A stretch of 64,000 bases of DNA. Origin: Hyaloperonospora brassicae (lineage: Eukaryota; Oomycota; Peronosporomycetes; Peronosporales; Peronosporaceae). This document shows positions 34,421-43,300 of the stretch, piece by piece; the stretch's first letter is position 1; each line of letters opens with the position of its first letter. The stretch lies in NCBI GenBank assembly GCA_947650285.1, contig CANTFL010000126.1, positions 97,025-161,024 of the forward strand. The letters are read 5' to 3'. The translations under genes were made by a program, and so were the position numbers. A model generated the notes under the pieces. The model had not been told where the DNA came from, ran no database searches, and saw only the letters and a program-made list of their open reading frames with translations.

Positions 34421-35735
34421 ACGGATCGTCTGGAGCGCGAACGCAGAACTTGATGGATGTTCTTGAACGTGGGGTATATCTTCATCGGAAGAAGAAGGCT
34501 CGTACTGACAGTACGGCCTGAGCCTCCTCACGTAAAACGTAGGATTCGTGCGCATCTTACGCGTAAATTGGAGTGTGTATGCATTGCCCTTGCGATGCAA
34601 CACTCGAAATGGCCCAGTGTACTTCGGCAGTAGTTTACTACTGCCGACACTAGTGACTGCATGTCCAGGTAAGTTTACCGTAGACAGTAGTACTAGGTCG
34701 TTAACCTTAAATGAAAGAACATTGGCTCTTCCATTCTTGTCTGCGTTCCGTTTCTGACGGTCCACCGCATTTGCGATGGAGTCCTGAACGAAACGGACTA
34801 CCGCTTCTCGAGTCAGCAGGAAGTTCTCTGCTGACTCTTTGTTTTGTCTTTCAGTTCACTTCGTGCGCACTGCTAAGAGATTGTTCTCTTCTTCAGCGAG
34901 GTTGTCGTTTTCCTCGCTGGAATAATCGTTGACGATGCTGAATATACCAGCATCGTCATCATCATCCGAGTCAATAATAGCGTCGCCGCTATTATTGAGG
35001 TGATCTTCTTCATCGATGTCGACTTGATCGACATCGGCATCATACGTGACGACGTTAGCGTCGACACGTGATGAGCAAGAGCCAAAACGGTTTGTGCTCG
35101 AGCGAGTCCCTCCCCCTATCCAAGAGTCACACTTTATAAAGGTGGGCACTCGTGGATGGCGTAGGCCATTCACGTAAAACGGTGTGTGCTGTGTGGAAGC
35201 ATGCACCAAATTTTTGATGGCGAATTCCACCATTGGACGGAATTTGCTCCAACTCGGAAACGAGTGGACATATCCTCGAAGGATCTCTTCGAGGACACAG
35301 TTCGCACCTTCCGTCCGACCATCGGTTTCCGGATGGTCAGAAGTGGACATCTTCAATCGTGTTCCGAGAGTACGGAACACCGTTTTTTGTTAAAATGCCG
35401 CCGTGAACCAAGGGTCACGGTCGGATACGAGTTCACGGGGTAACCCGTGGATTCTAAAGACCGTGTCTAGAAAGACACGAGCACAACCTTGAGCCTTTAT
35501 CGACTCGGGGACAGCAGCAAGATGCACCATCTTGCTGAATCGGTCAACAAACACAAGAATACCATTAGGCTTGTGGTCGTCGTTGGGAAAACCGAAGACG
35601 AAGTCCATTGAAACGGACTGTCAGCACTCTGCCGGGACAGGCAGAGGTGGAAATGATGCACGGGATGAAGGACTAGGCTTCACCCGGTGACAAACCTCGC
35701 AAGCACGTATGCACTTGCGTACAAACTGATACTGG
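34403..35735 (-). pseudogene. Integrase core and C-terminal domain, interrupted
   Basis: The frame holds the second half of the zinc finger (CIRACEVC, Cys pair at 35,701-35,690), then the DDE core: Asp in MDFVFGFP (35,608 on), Asp in SDRDPWF, Glu in TEGANCVLEEIL. The C-terminal GPY/F-like module LLPKYTGPFRVLHRKGNAY is at about 34,640. All of it is in one frame, broken by stops: TGA at 35,623-35,621 before QSVSMDF, TAA at 35,392-35,390 after FTAAF, and TGA at 34,858-34,856. At the first two positions gypsy integrases usually have Trp. Between core and GPY/F sits an unusual acidic stretch (about 35,060-34,860) with DIDEEDHLNNSGD and DSDDDDDAG. The copy is inactive as written. Confidence 0.85.
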
Positions 35736-35940
35736 GCGTGGCCAGTAAAAGTCACGACTTACCGTGAGGTAAGTCTTTTCTTTACCACGATGGCCGCCTG
35801 TTGGGGCATCGTGACACTCATACATGATGCGCAAGCGCAAATCATGATGAGCGGGTACGACGACACGAGGCGTGTCGTCGGCAACAGCTGTATAGTACAG
35901 CAATCCGTTTCGTGAACTATACCGATCCGATGAGGATCGG
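35673..35940 (-). pseudogene. Integrase zinc-binding (HHCC) segment, out of frame
   Basis: This frame reads GLLYYTAVADDTPRVVVPAH, then LRIMYECHDAPTGGHRGKEK and TVSRDFYWPRP, the His half of the integrase HHCC zinc finger (H in CHDAPTGGH). It joins the RNase H frame by a shift near 35,905-35,940 and leaves the integrase frame by another near 35,735, after which CIRACEVC supplies the Cys pair. It is part of a once continuous pol protein. Confidence 0.75.
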
Positions 35941-36544
35941 TAAAAGCCGGTAAATTCCTCATAGATTTACTGGATAGATTCACCAGATGATGCATCAATC
36001 GCAGAAGATCCTTATCTTCCGCGTATGCCTTTCGTACGTCGTCAAATGAACTTGACGACGGGACACTGACTGACAGTGTCGCAACAGTAGGCTTCTCCTT
36101 ACTGTTTGGTTTTGCGTCCGGCTCGAAATCGGGCCGGCGCAAGAGCGCATCAGCGACGACGGTAAGTCGTCCTGGTTTATACTCCACGGAGCAGTTATAC
36201 TTCGCGAAGAAAGACAGCCATTTCGCCATCTTTTGCGAGAGGTGTGGGCTGCTTACGGCCGTGTGTAATGATGCACGGTCCGTAAACACGATGAACGGTC
36301 TATCTCCCGATAGATAGACCCGGAACTTAGCTAGTTCATATATCATGGCAAGGAATTCCTTGCAATGCACTGGGTAATTACGCTCAGCTGCTTGTAGCTG
36401 ACGCGACAGATAACAGATGACGCGCTCCGCGCCATCTGCATCGAACTGCATTAACGTACAGCCGATTGCAAAATCGCTGGCGTCACAGACCACATGAAAT
36501 GGTCTGTCCTGATCTGCAATCGCCAAGATAGGCGACTGCATCAT
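35905..36544 (-). pseudogene. RNase H domain of pol
   Basis: A Ty3/gypsy RNase H, which removes RNA from the RNA-DNA hybrid during reverse transcription. Visible motifs are FHVVCDASDFAIGCTLMQ (first catalytic Asp in DASD), ICYLSRQLQAAERNYPVHCK (Glu in AERNY), EFLAMIYELAKFRVYL, FIVFTDRASLHTA (Asp in FTDRASL), and WLSFFAKYNCSVEYKPGRLT followed by VVADALLRRPDF (final Asp in ADALLRRP; usual ADALSRRP). The frame is shifted by one base relative to RT, near 36,545. The open frame continues to 35,759, but below about 35,905 its sequence is nonsense from the other frame. Confidence 0.88.
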
Positions 36545-36591
36545 CTCCGCTTAATACCTTCAAAGTAACGCTGGCACTCAGCTTTCCATGA

Positions 36592-38088
36592 CTACTTGAC
36601 ATTTATCTTGAGCAAACAAGAAAGATGTACCGTCATTTCGGCGTAGTTGCGCGAGTACTTGTGCAAGTACGCCGCTAGCCCAAGGAACTTCCTTGGTCCC
36701 TTGACATCGACTGGCACTGGCCAGTCGGTGATCGCCTTGATCTTTTCGGGATCAGGGCGTACGCCGTGTTTACCTACGATGCACCCAAGAAGTGGTATTT
36801 CGCTAGCCGCGAATATACACTTCTTAGGGTTTGCGTACAACTTATGCTTGCGCATAAGTTGAAAGACTTGACGAACGTGAGTTCTATGAACTTCAACGTC
36901 CGTCTTTCCGTCCATAGCCCGGCTATGGACGAACACATCGTCGAAGTAACTCGGTGCGAAGTCTCGCACCGGTCTCAACAGATTTGTAACACATCTGTTG
37001 AATGTTGCAGGAGAATTGGTCAGCCCCTGTGGCATCACTAGCCACTCCCACAGCATCCCGCTGGGGGTGCTCACTGCAGTGAACGGGATGTCCCGTTCAC
37101 GCATGAGGATCTGATAGAATCCATCCATCAGATCCATGGACGAAAAGATGGTACTCTTTGACATACCATCTATGATGACGTCCTTTCTCGGTATCGGCGT
37201 CTGAGCCGGTACCGTTGCAGCATTCAACTTGTTGAATGCGTGCACTATCCGCCACCCTCCTGTGGCCTTTCGCACACAGAAGGTCGGAGAGCTGTGAGGG
37301 GATGTTGATTCCCTCACATGGCCCGCTGCTAAGCGATCGGCAAAGAACTTGTCTATCGCTAGTACATGTTCACGAGGCAGTGGCCACTGCTTCGTGACAC
37401 AGTACTTCGAGCCTGGTTTGAGCTCGATCTCATGTCGAGTGCCTATGTCCTTAGGCAACTCGCAAGTCTTGGATTCAGGGAACTCATCCCTGAATTCGAT
37501 CAAATCCTTATACAAAGGATTTGCCTGAAGTGACTCCCAGGATTGAGACGTGTATCGCTCAATTCGAGTCTTCTCATAAAGGAGACTTTCGTCCATCGAT
37601 GAGCTACTGAGAACCCTTTCGTTATCAGCAAATACTGTTGCCGACCGAATATCGGCCACATACTCATTCTCTGTGACGAGTATGCAGATCTGCGTGACTT
37701 TGCCACTACGCAGATCACGCAAGAACCGTCTCGGTTCTAGTGTTTGCAACTGAGTTATCTCCGAAGTAAAATTCGGAGGCACAATCAGATCAAGCCTATT
37801 AGCGCCTACGCTTGATCCGTCATTGACAAAAACGTTCAACGTCTCGGTTTCTTCCTGGGAACTTGCTTCGACATGTCGCTGAGGGCCTGCTCCCTCAGCA
37901 AGTGACTTTTGAGGAACTAATTCCGTAAGTACGTGGGGGATTATTTCATCGACGTCCTCTGACTGTGGCTGTGCAACCACAGTCAGGTAGCGATCCTCTA
38001 CGGTCGACTCTCCAGTCGACCTAGGATTTCCATGTTGCCCTTTGAAAGCAACAGTTTTCTTTTGTCTAAGATGCCGCCCGCTAGGCAT
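36592..38088 (-). pseudogene. Reverse transcriptase domain of pol
   Basis: A nearly intact 498-codon frame. The first 150 residues are the protease-RT linker (VAFKGQHG, later TCELPKDIGTRHEIELKPG). RT follows: KQWPLPREHVLAIDKFF, SPHSSPTFCVRKATGGWRIV, the palm motif SSMDLMDGFYQI with the first catalytic Asp, MPQGLTNSPATFNRCV, and YFDDVFVHSRA with the catalytic Asp pair. Then come HVRQVFQLMRKHKLYANPKK, CIFAASEIPLLGC and KFLGLAAYLHKYSRNYAEM. The order is typical of Ty3/gypsy. The frame ends at a TAG (36,594-36,592); reading on in the same phase gives SWKAECQRYFEGIKRR, the usual RT-RNase H junction, before a frameshift. It is in frame with protease through a TGA at 38,091-38,089. All RT catalytic residues are present, but the protein is truncated. 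Confidence 0.92.
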
Positions 38089-38664
38089 TCATCCATGTCC
38101 CGGTCCACTCGACTTATTCGAGTGGTGGACCTTCGGCGCAGCCTGTACATCTGTACAGCCGCCGGGAGCTTGCTCCACAGTGTAGTGATCAACTACACTG
38201 TGATCTTGTGCAGTCGTGCTAACGACCGTACCGCAAGTGAGGCCATCGCACTCACTCGCAGAACATCCACACGCTTGTGGACGCTCGATGACGTATATCA
38301 GATGGCCATCTGATGAACAAGCGGCAGGCATCTTCACGGATCGATGCTGCCAGCTCACTCTTGGCTCGTACTTTCTGAGACAAGATAATCCCAGGATGTT
38401 ATCAAATTTGTCAATTAAATCCAGTACGATGAAGTCATCATCTTACTGTTAGCCCACTTACGTGTAGTTGATTTCTTCTACACTTTTCTCAACGGTAATC
38501 GATGCGCCTGTTGCAAGGCGCACCGTCGTGCTTGTGAGGGGAATGTCGCGCTCAACGAACTTGATCCTACGACCCTCGAGTGACTGGCGTCGAACAAAGT
38601 TGTTCGACGCCCCACAGTCCACTAGGGCAATATGCAACAAGTCATTTGTCACTTCCAACTTCAA
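38089..38664 (-). pseudogene. Retropepsin-like aspartic protease of pol, interrupted
   Basis: The frame begins LEVTNDLLHIALVDCGASNN, where DCGAS is the catalytic Asp motif (DTGA or DSGA in most retropepsins; Cys at the second place is a variant). After VEKSVEEINYT there are three in-frame TAA codons at about 38,460-38,446. The phase then continues with DDDFIVLDLIDKFDNILGL and LRKYEPRVSWQHRSVKM, the second half of the protease with its ILG(L/M) strand. A Cys/His-rich tail follows (ACGCSASECDGL) up to a TGA at 38,091-38,089, then RT in the same frame. The protease would cut the Gag-Pol polyprotein; this copy cannot be made whole. Confidence 0.8.
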
Positions 38665-38922
38665 GGTGATGACGAAACGTCATCACCAGGTGCAGAGACA
38701 CACAATGCTTGTGTATCTGGAGCAACTTTCGTCAAGAGATTTGCAAATTCTCTAGAGGTTGCTGGATCAGTAGGGCGCTCCGCCCCTACTCACCCCGACC
38801 ATTTTTTGATAGTCTGTATCGCTGTCGCGGTTTAGCAACAGCGCTGGACCCACGCCCATTGCCCTTTCTGGCATTGGTCGGCCATTTCGCTCAGTACTGT
38901 TTGGTACTGGGAGTGGTGCACT

Positions 38923-38964
38923 ACACTAGTATGCGTAGTGCCCTAACTTCTGACAGCGATTGCA
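38923..38964 (-). pseudogene. Gag zinc knuckle with nonsense codon
   Basis: The minus strand reads CNRCQKLGHYAY, then TAG (38,928-38,926), then Cys. Counting the stop as one residue, this is an exact C-x2-C-x4-H-x4-C zinc knuckle, the RNA-packaging motif at the Gag C-terminus. It is in phase with the protease frame, but out of phase with the gag body that stops at 39,027, so a frameshift lies near 39,030-39,050. Confidence 0.75.
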
Positions 38965-39026
38965 CCTCTGCAATCGCTTGTTGTTTGAAGAGCGAGGTCT
39001 CTCGCTCTCAACATAGCAGATGTCCA

Positions 39027-39690
39027 TTAGTTCTGGACCTCCGATCTCTTGTCGTCCGGTGGACGATATGAATTTGAGCTAGCATGAGCCTGTATCATGC
39101 TAAAGGATTCCTGTTCCGCGACTGATATCGCATCTTCCAGCGTATTTAGCTCAAGGCGGAACAGGTGGCTCCTGACGGGCCCCTCTGCGAGCCCTTGCAT
39201 GAACACCGTAGTCAACGTGTGTTCATGGACTGGGTTAGCAGTTATACTACTCGCAAGGAGTCGTATATGTTGTGCGTATGCGTGCACATCACGCTTACCC
39301 TGCTTGAGTTTCAGAAGCTTTGAACGAGCCCTGAAGTCAGCTCGTGGCGGCTCAATCGTTTGTCTGAGCCGGGACTTGAAGTCATCTAGCGACCTAAACA
39401 CATGTGGGTCGCTACTCTCGAGTCCCAGGGACCAAGTTTTGGCACGTCCTGACAAGTGGGTTTGAGCAAATGTGAGTTTCATATGCTCATCTTCGACGCG
39501 ACGAGACCTTAGGGCTCTGTCTAGTTCGACAAACCACAGTAACAGGGAGTCCTCCGGGACTCCACTGTACTTGTAGATGTCAACTTTCATGACTTCGGGA
39601 CGACGCGCATGCGCCGTCCCGCCCACAGCAGCATGGAATTGCTGCTGTCTCAACAGCTCTGTCTGTTGAGCACCGAGTTCTCTCAACTGT
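39027..39690 (-). pseudogene. Gag body (Retrotrans_gag domain)
   Basis: A 219-codon frame with the hallmarks of the Ty3/gypsy capsid-like domain: VDIYKYSGVPEDSLLLWFVE, LDRALRSRRVEDEHMKLTFA, THLSGRAKTWSLGLE, FRSLDDFKSRLRQTIEPP, and KLLKLKQGKRDVHAYAQHI through FMQGLAEGPVRSHLF. The domain forms the particle that packages element RNA. The 5' end has no ATG in this phase; it overlaps the upstream gag frame (stop at 39,683), so a single-base indel around 39,683-39,690 split one original ORF. The frame stops at a TAA at 39,029-39,027, and the zinc knuckle follows in another phase. Confidence 0.88.
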
Positions 39691-39940
39691 CATCGGCCTG
39701 TTGAGAGCCTTGCTGGTGAAGCAAGGCGACTTTCTTTCTTTCGGCGACAAGTTCATGTTGAATGAACTTGGCTATAGAGCCATGTTGTTGGTCTCTGTCT
39801 AGAGGCTCCAACATGGCGCTAATGGCGAACTCGCCTACGGTATAACTCATTCGTTCTACTGCACCACATTCGATGTCACTCAAATGGGTAAACCCCTCCC
39901 GCGTGGCGTGGAAGGTCTCCTCATCATCCAACATGTTCAT
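39683..39940 (-). pseudogene. Gag N-terminal segment
   Basis: The first good start is the ATG at 39,940-39,938 (a second at 39,934), about 50 bases downstream of the 5' LTR and just past the PBS. The protein begins MNMLDDEETFHATREGFTHL and ends HELVAERKKVALLHQQGSQQ before a stop at 39,683. The frame is open further upstream into the LTR, but without ATG. It is continued in another phase by the gag body at 39,690. The stop region lies inside an inverted repeat (CTCTCAACT with TGTTGAGAG). Confidence 0.7.
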
Positions 39941-39970
39941 GGTAGATTGTGTGGAAGTGGTCGCTAGAAG

Positions 39971-39988
39971 GACTACAAAGTGCCACCA
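39971..39988 (-). promoter_or_regulatory. Candidate primer binding site
   Basis: Two bases inside the 5' LTR end, the minus strand reads TGGTGGCACTTTGTAGTC. A PBS starts with TGG, complementary to the CCA end of a tRNA, within a few bases of the LTR, as here. The matching tRNA would end ...AAAGTGCCACCA; I cannot say which tRNA that is. Confidence 0.55.
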
Positions 39989-39990
39989 GG

Positions 39991-40380
39991 TGTAACGGGG
40001 CACACCCTTGCGTGAACTTAACGGAAGGGTTTCGGTGATCCGACAGACGTACACGAGGCAAACGAGGAAGCGTAGATAAGGTAAAAGCAGAACCGTTGTA
40101 TTAATATAACTAAGTCTTTAACTACTGTCTCTCTGTTTGACTTAACTTAATTATGCTAATTTAATTGAGCGTATGATGACGTCTCGTCACCACTCATTGC
40201 GCGCGTCTTGCGGCGATTGGTGGGTTGATATCATCAAGATATCAACCAATGAACAGACTCCTTGGTCTCCCGTCAATATCACCACTATTGGTGATATTGT
40301 TAGAATAATATTCAACTAAGTATTCTTTATTGTCCTTTTCTTAAAGGTGACAATTTCCATGTAACGGGCTGCTCCATACA
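39991..40380 (-). repeat. 5' LTR of the retrotransposon
   Basis: 390 bases. The first 311 bases (39,991 to about 40,301) differ from the other LTR at four positions only. The remaining outer 79 bases, which are the start of U3 in element orientation, are strongly diverged, and the outer terminus is degraded to CTCCATACA, losing the terminal hairpin. The U3-type part would hold the promoter for gag-pol, transcribed leftward. Confidence 0.9.
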
Positions 40381-40385
40381 ATAAG
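40381..40385. repeat. Candidate target-site duplication, right copy
   Basis: ATAAG adjoining the right LTR; see the left copy ACAAG. One mismatch in five. Confidence 0.45.
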
Positions 40386-43300
40386 GGCTAGACGTAGGAG
40401 TAATTATATTCATCTGTTACATCTTAATCTTCTTGAACGGTTGAGGGCACGAAAACTTAAGTCACGAAATGTAGTACAAGCGGAATTTAAGCCGCAAAAG
40501 AATTCGGATCTATCGAGCTTTATGAAGGGAAAATGCTGTGCAAATTATTGACTAATTTGCCCTTCAGGCTTTAAATTTTGTTCGCACTGTAAAATATAAG
40601 TCATTAGACGTTAAAAGAGTTTGCTAGCGTATGGAGGTCAAAAAGTATAAAGCTTCGATCATTCGTTAATAGAGACAGAGTAACATATGGAAAGTGCAAA
40701 AAGGATGCAAAAATCGATAAAATTTTGTCACTACAGTACTACTAGTGATATAGGTTACGGTTTGTGATCATACGCATAGCTAAAATTGGGTGGAAATCCT
40801 CCCGAGAATTTTTGCATTATCCTTCTAGACTCCAAACACCTAATGATATACCTGTAATACTCGGCAGACACAATTTACTTGCAACTGATAATTCGATTGA
40901 TAATTCGAGCAGAATATTTCATGAACTTTTTATGACAGAGATTCCGAGAATTTGCAAGCCTGAATGACTGTACAGAAGTTGTTTTATCACCTTGCAACTG
41001 TTTATTGATCGGTTGCTCAATAATAAATCTGTAGCGGGAATACATTTTTTAGTCTGACAGAGTCTTATAGTCTTAAGGGGCCTTTTAGTCGACAAGGTGA
41101 ACGACCAGGACAAATTTTTACCTACGTCTATGACAATTATTTTGATCACATATTCAAGAGCTATATAAGGTTGTAGAGCTATCTCGACCTTGTCGAAGAA
41201 TATATCGACTCATAGAATTGCGCGGACCAACAAACCTAAAAATTTAAATGCATATATTCGACATTAGCTTTGAGTAGCATCATCGAATGCTGTGAAGGAT
41301 ACGTAGCCCTTTCTAAATAAAACGAACACTGATCATTTTCAGTGTGAATTGCAAAAGAATAGCCTCCTAATAGCTCCCGCCGTACAACATATAATTCCTT
41401 AAAATCGACAGATGAAAGATTTCCAATACAATGGCTGACGTGAGTCAGCCCTAATACTGATATATATTTCTTTTCATCAGTGAAAAATTAATGATATTTT
41501 TCGTGTATTCCATTCGTGAAGCCGATATCCAACCGACATGGACTTTGTTACAAAGATGGAGAGCAGTATCGCACATAGATAAACCTATTTGTACTGACAC
41601 CGAATTTTGAAAACATTGAGCTTACATTTTTTAGTCGTTAAAGGTGTGCAAGATCGGCTGGTATGTTTCCATATCTTCTCGATTGGCGTATTTGAAAACT
41701 ATTGCTTATATTTATCTGCTTGATACATGACAGAAAATTAGATACAACATGTACAATGTTGTTCACCAAGAAAGAATACAAAATACTACTGCTCAACCCA
41801 GCTTTGATGTATTCCTGAAAAACCGCTATGCTGCCTCTCGTGCGTTATGTGAAAAAAAACAGACAAAGTTCATATTATATGCAATATCGTGGTTGATTTA
41901 ACTATATTCGGACAAAAGTTTTGTTCCCCCTCACAACCGACGAGCGCAAATTTTATAAAAATACAACGACAACAAATTAGACGACGACTTATTAGATATA
42001 TAAGAGCATGGATAACATTAAGGATGTGAAGAGGGACATAGAAGCATACACTCACAATTGGGCTAAGAACTTCACATTCGTCTTGAACCTCTGGCCTTCA
42101 CTTTTGGAGTAAGCACGAAGCAAGAAAAAGCTGACCGCAAATTATGATTAGACTTTGAGATGACCACATATTATATTCTGTTTAATAAGATTCACATCAA
42201 TTTACCATCTAGATTCAACTTAATCAAATAGTAGGTGGAGAACTGCAGAGTACATATGATGCGCAAAAGATAACGTATATGTGGCTGTGAAATGAGATTG
42301 TTCATTGTATCGAAAGCTTTACATTGGAGTGTAGCATATGCGTTGCTTATATTATTATCTTTTGCGTTTTATCGAGCAACTGGCTTACGATTGTATGTGG
42401 TTAAAACATTATATGGTACTTACGAAGATGACGTTATCGTTTAATTACCTTTGTCTGTATATAACAACTGCTCTCTGGTATTTGCCGGCGTTGATGCAAA
42501 ATTATGGAGAATTTTTTATTCTTCTTAGTTTATACATAAAAGTCGTTAGATATCTAGTAATTAGACAATTTGCTTAACATTACAAGAAAGAGTATGGCAG
42601 GAGACAAGAATATGGAATTAGAACATTTGTCACATTCTGTCAAGCAAATTAATGGTTTATTATTTTACCCGTCAAGGCAACAAGAATAAGATAACACCTA
42701 GCACTTTATTTTAGTTTAGAGTGTTACCGACAACAACTTAGCTTCATTACAAATCTTCAGCAAGTAAAGTGTACGTGACAGATTCCCAAACTAACATAAC
42801 GAAGTATGTCTTGTCGACAATTTGTCAGAAATAAGGTTAAGTATAACATCAAGTTTTACTTGCTGACGTCATGTATAATTCTAGTGATAATGTGAATATA
42901 TAAAATAGTAATTGTCTGAAAAAACATATATAACATAGAAAAAGAGGAATCGGCACAACCGATATGATTTGGTTTGTGAGGGAAAAAGTGACTTGTTGTC
43001 CAACACATTATATGTTTGATTTTAAATTTGGAATCAGGCGTCTACGCGTACATTAGAAGCTTTTATAAGATAATGTAAACTCATTTTTTGTGCTCCAAAA
43101 GTATGATCTAGAATTATCGTAAGTACGTATTGGCACCGAATAACTAATACAACGATCTCCTAATGACTTATCAGATGTAGAGTTTATCTCCTGATAGTTT
43201 CAAGATGATATAATGATATATAAGTATAAAAATTAAGTACGGTAAAGTTAAAGGACGTGTAGCGTTCCGACCGAGCAACCCCAAATTGTTATTGACCTAA

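Larger units (their letters stand above)
32391..40380 (-). mobile_element. Ty3/gypsy chromovirus-type LTR retrotransposon, degenerate, with antisense ORF
   Basis: About 8 kb bounded by 390-bp direct repeats beginning TGTAACGGGG on the plus strand. On the minus strand the order is 5' LTR, PBS, gag, zinc knuckle, protease, reverse transcriptase, RNase H, integrase and chromodomain, then a polypurine tract and 3' LTR. RT before integrase is the Ty3/gypsy order, and the C-terminal chromodomain is the chromovirus mark. Gag-pol has at least five frame changes and several in-frame stops, so this copy cannot be autonomous. Beyond the pol end, the plus strand carries a long ORF (32,921-34,420). The LTRs agree closely over 311 bases (4 differences by hand) but differ strongly in the last 79. 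The whole body is tiled with short perfect inverted repeats. A likely 5-bp target duplication (ACAAG/ATAAG) flanks it. Confidence 0.93.

Noticed and set aside
34856..35443. Plus-strand open frames opposite the integrase (e.g. 35,184-35,443).
   Set aside because: They are short shadows of the integrase frame, helped by local palindromes; no protein-like features, unlike 32,921-34,420.
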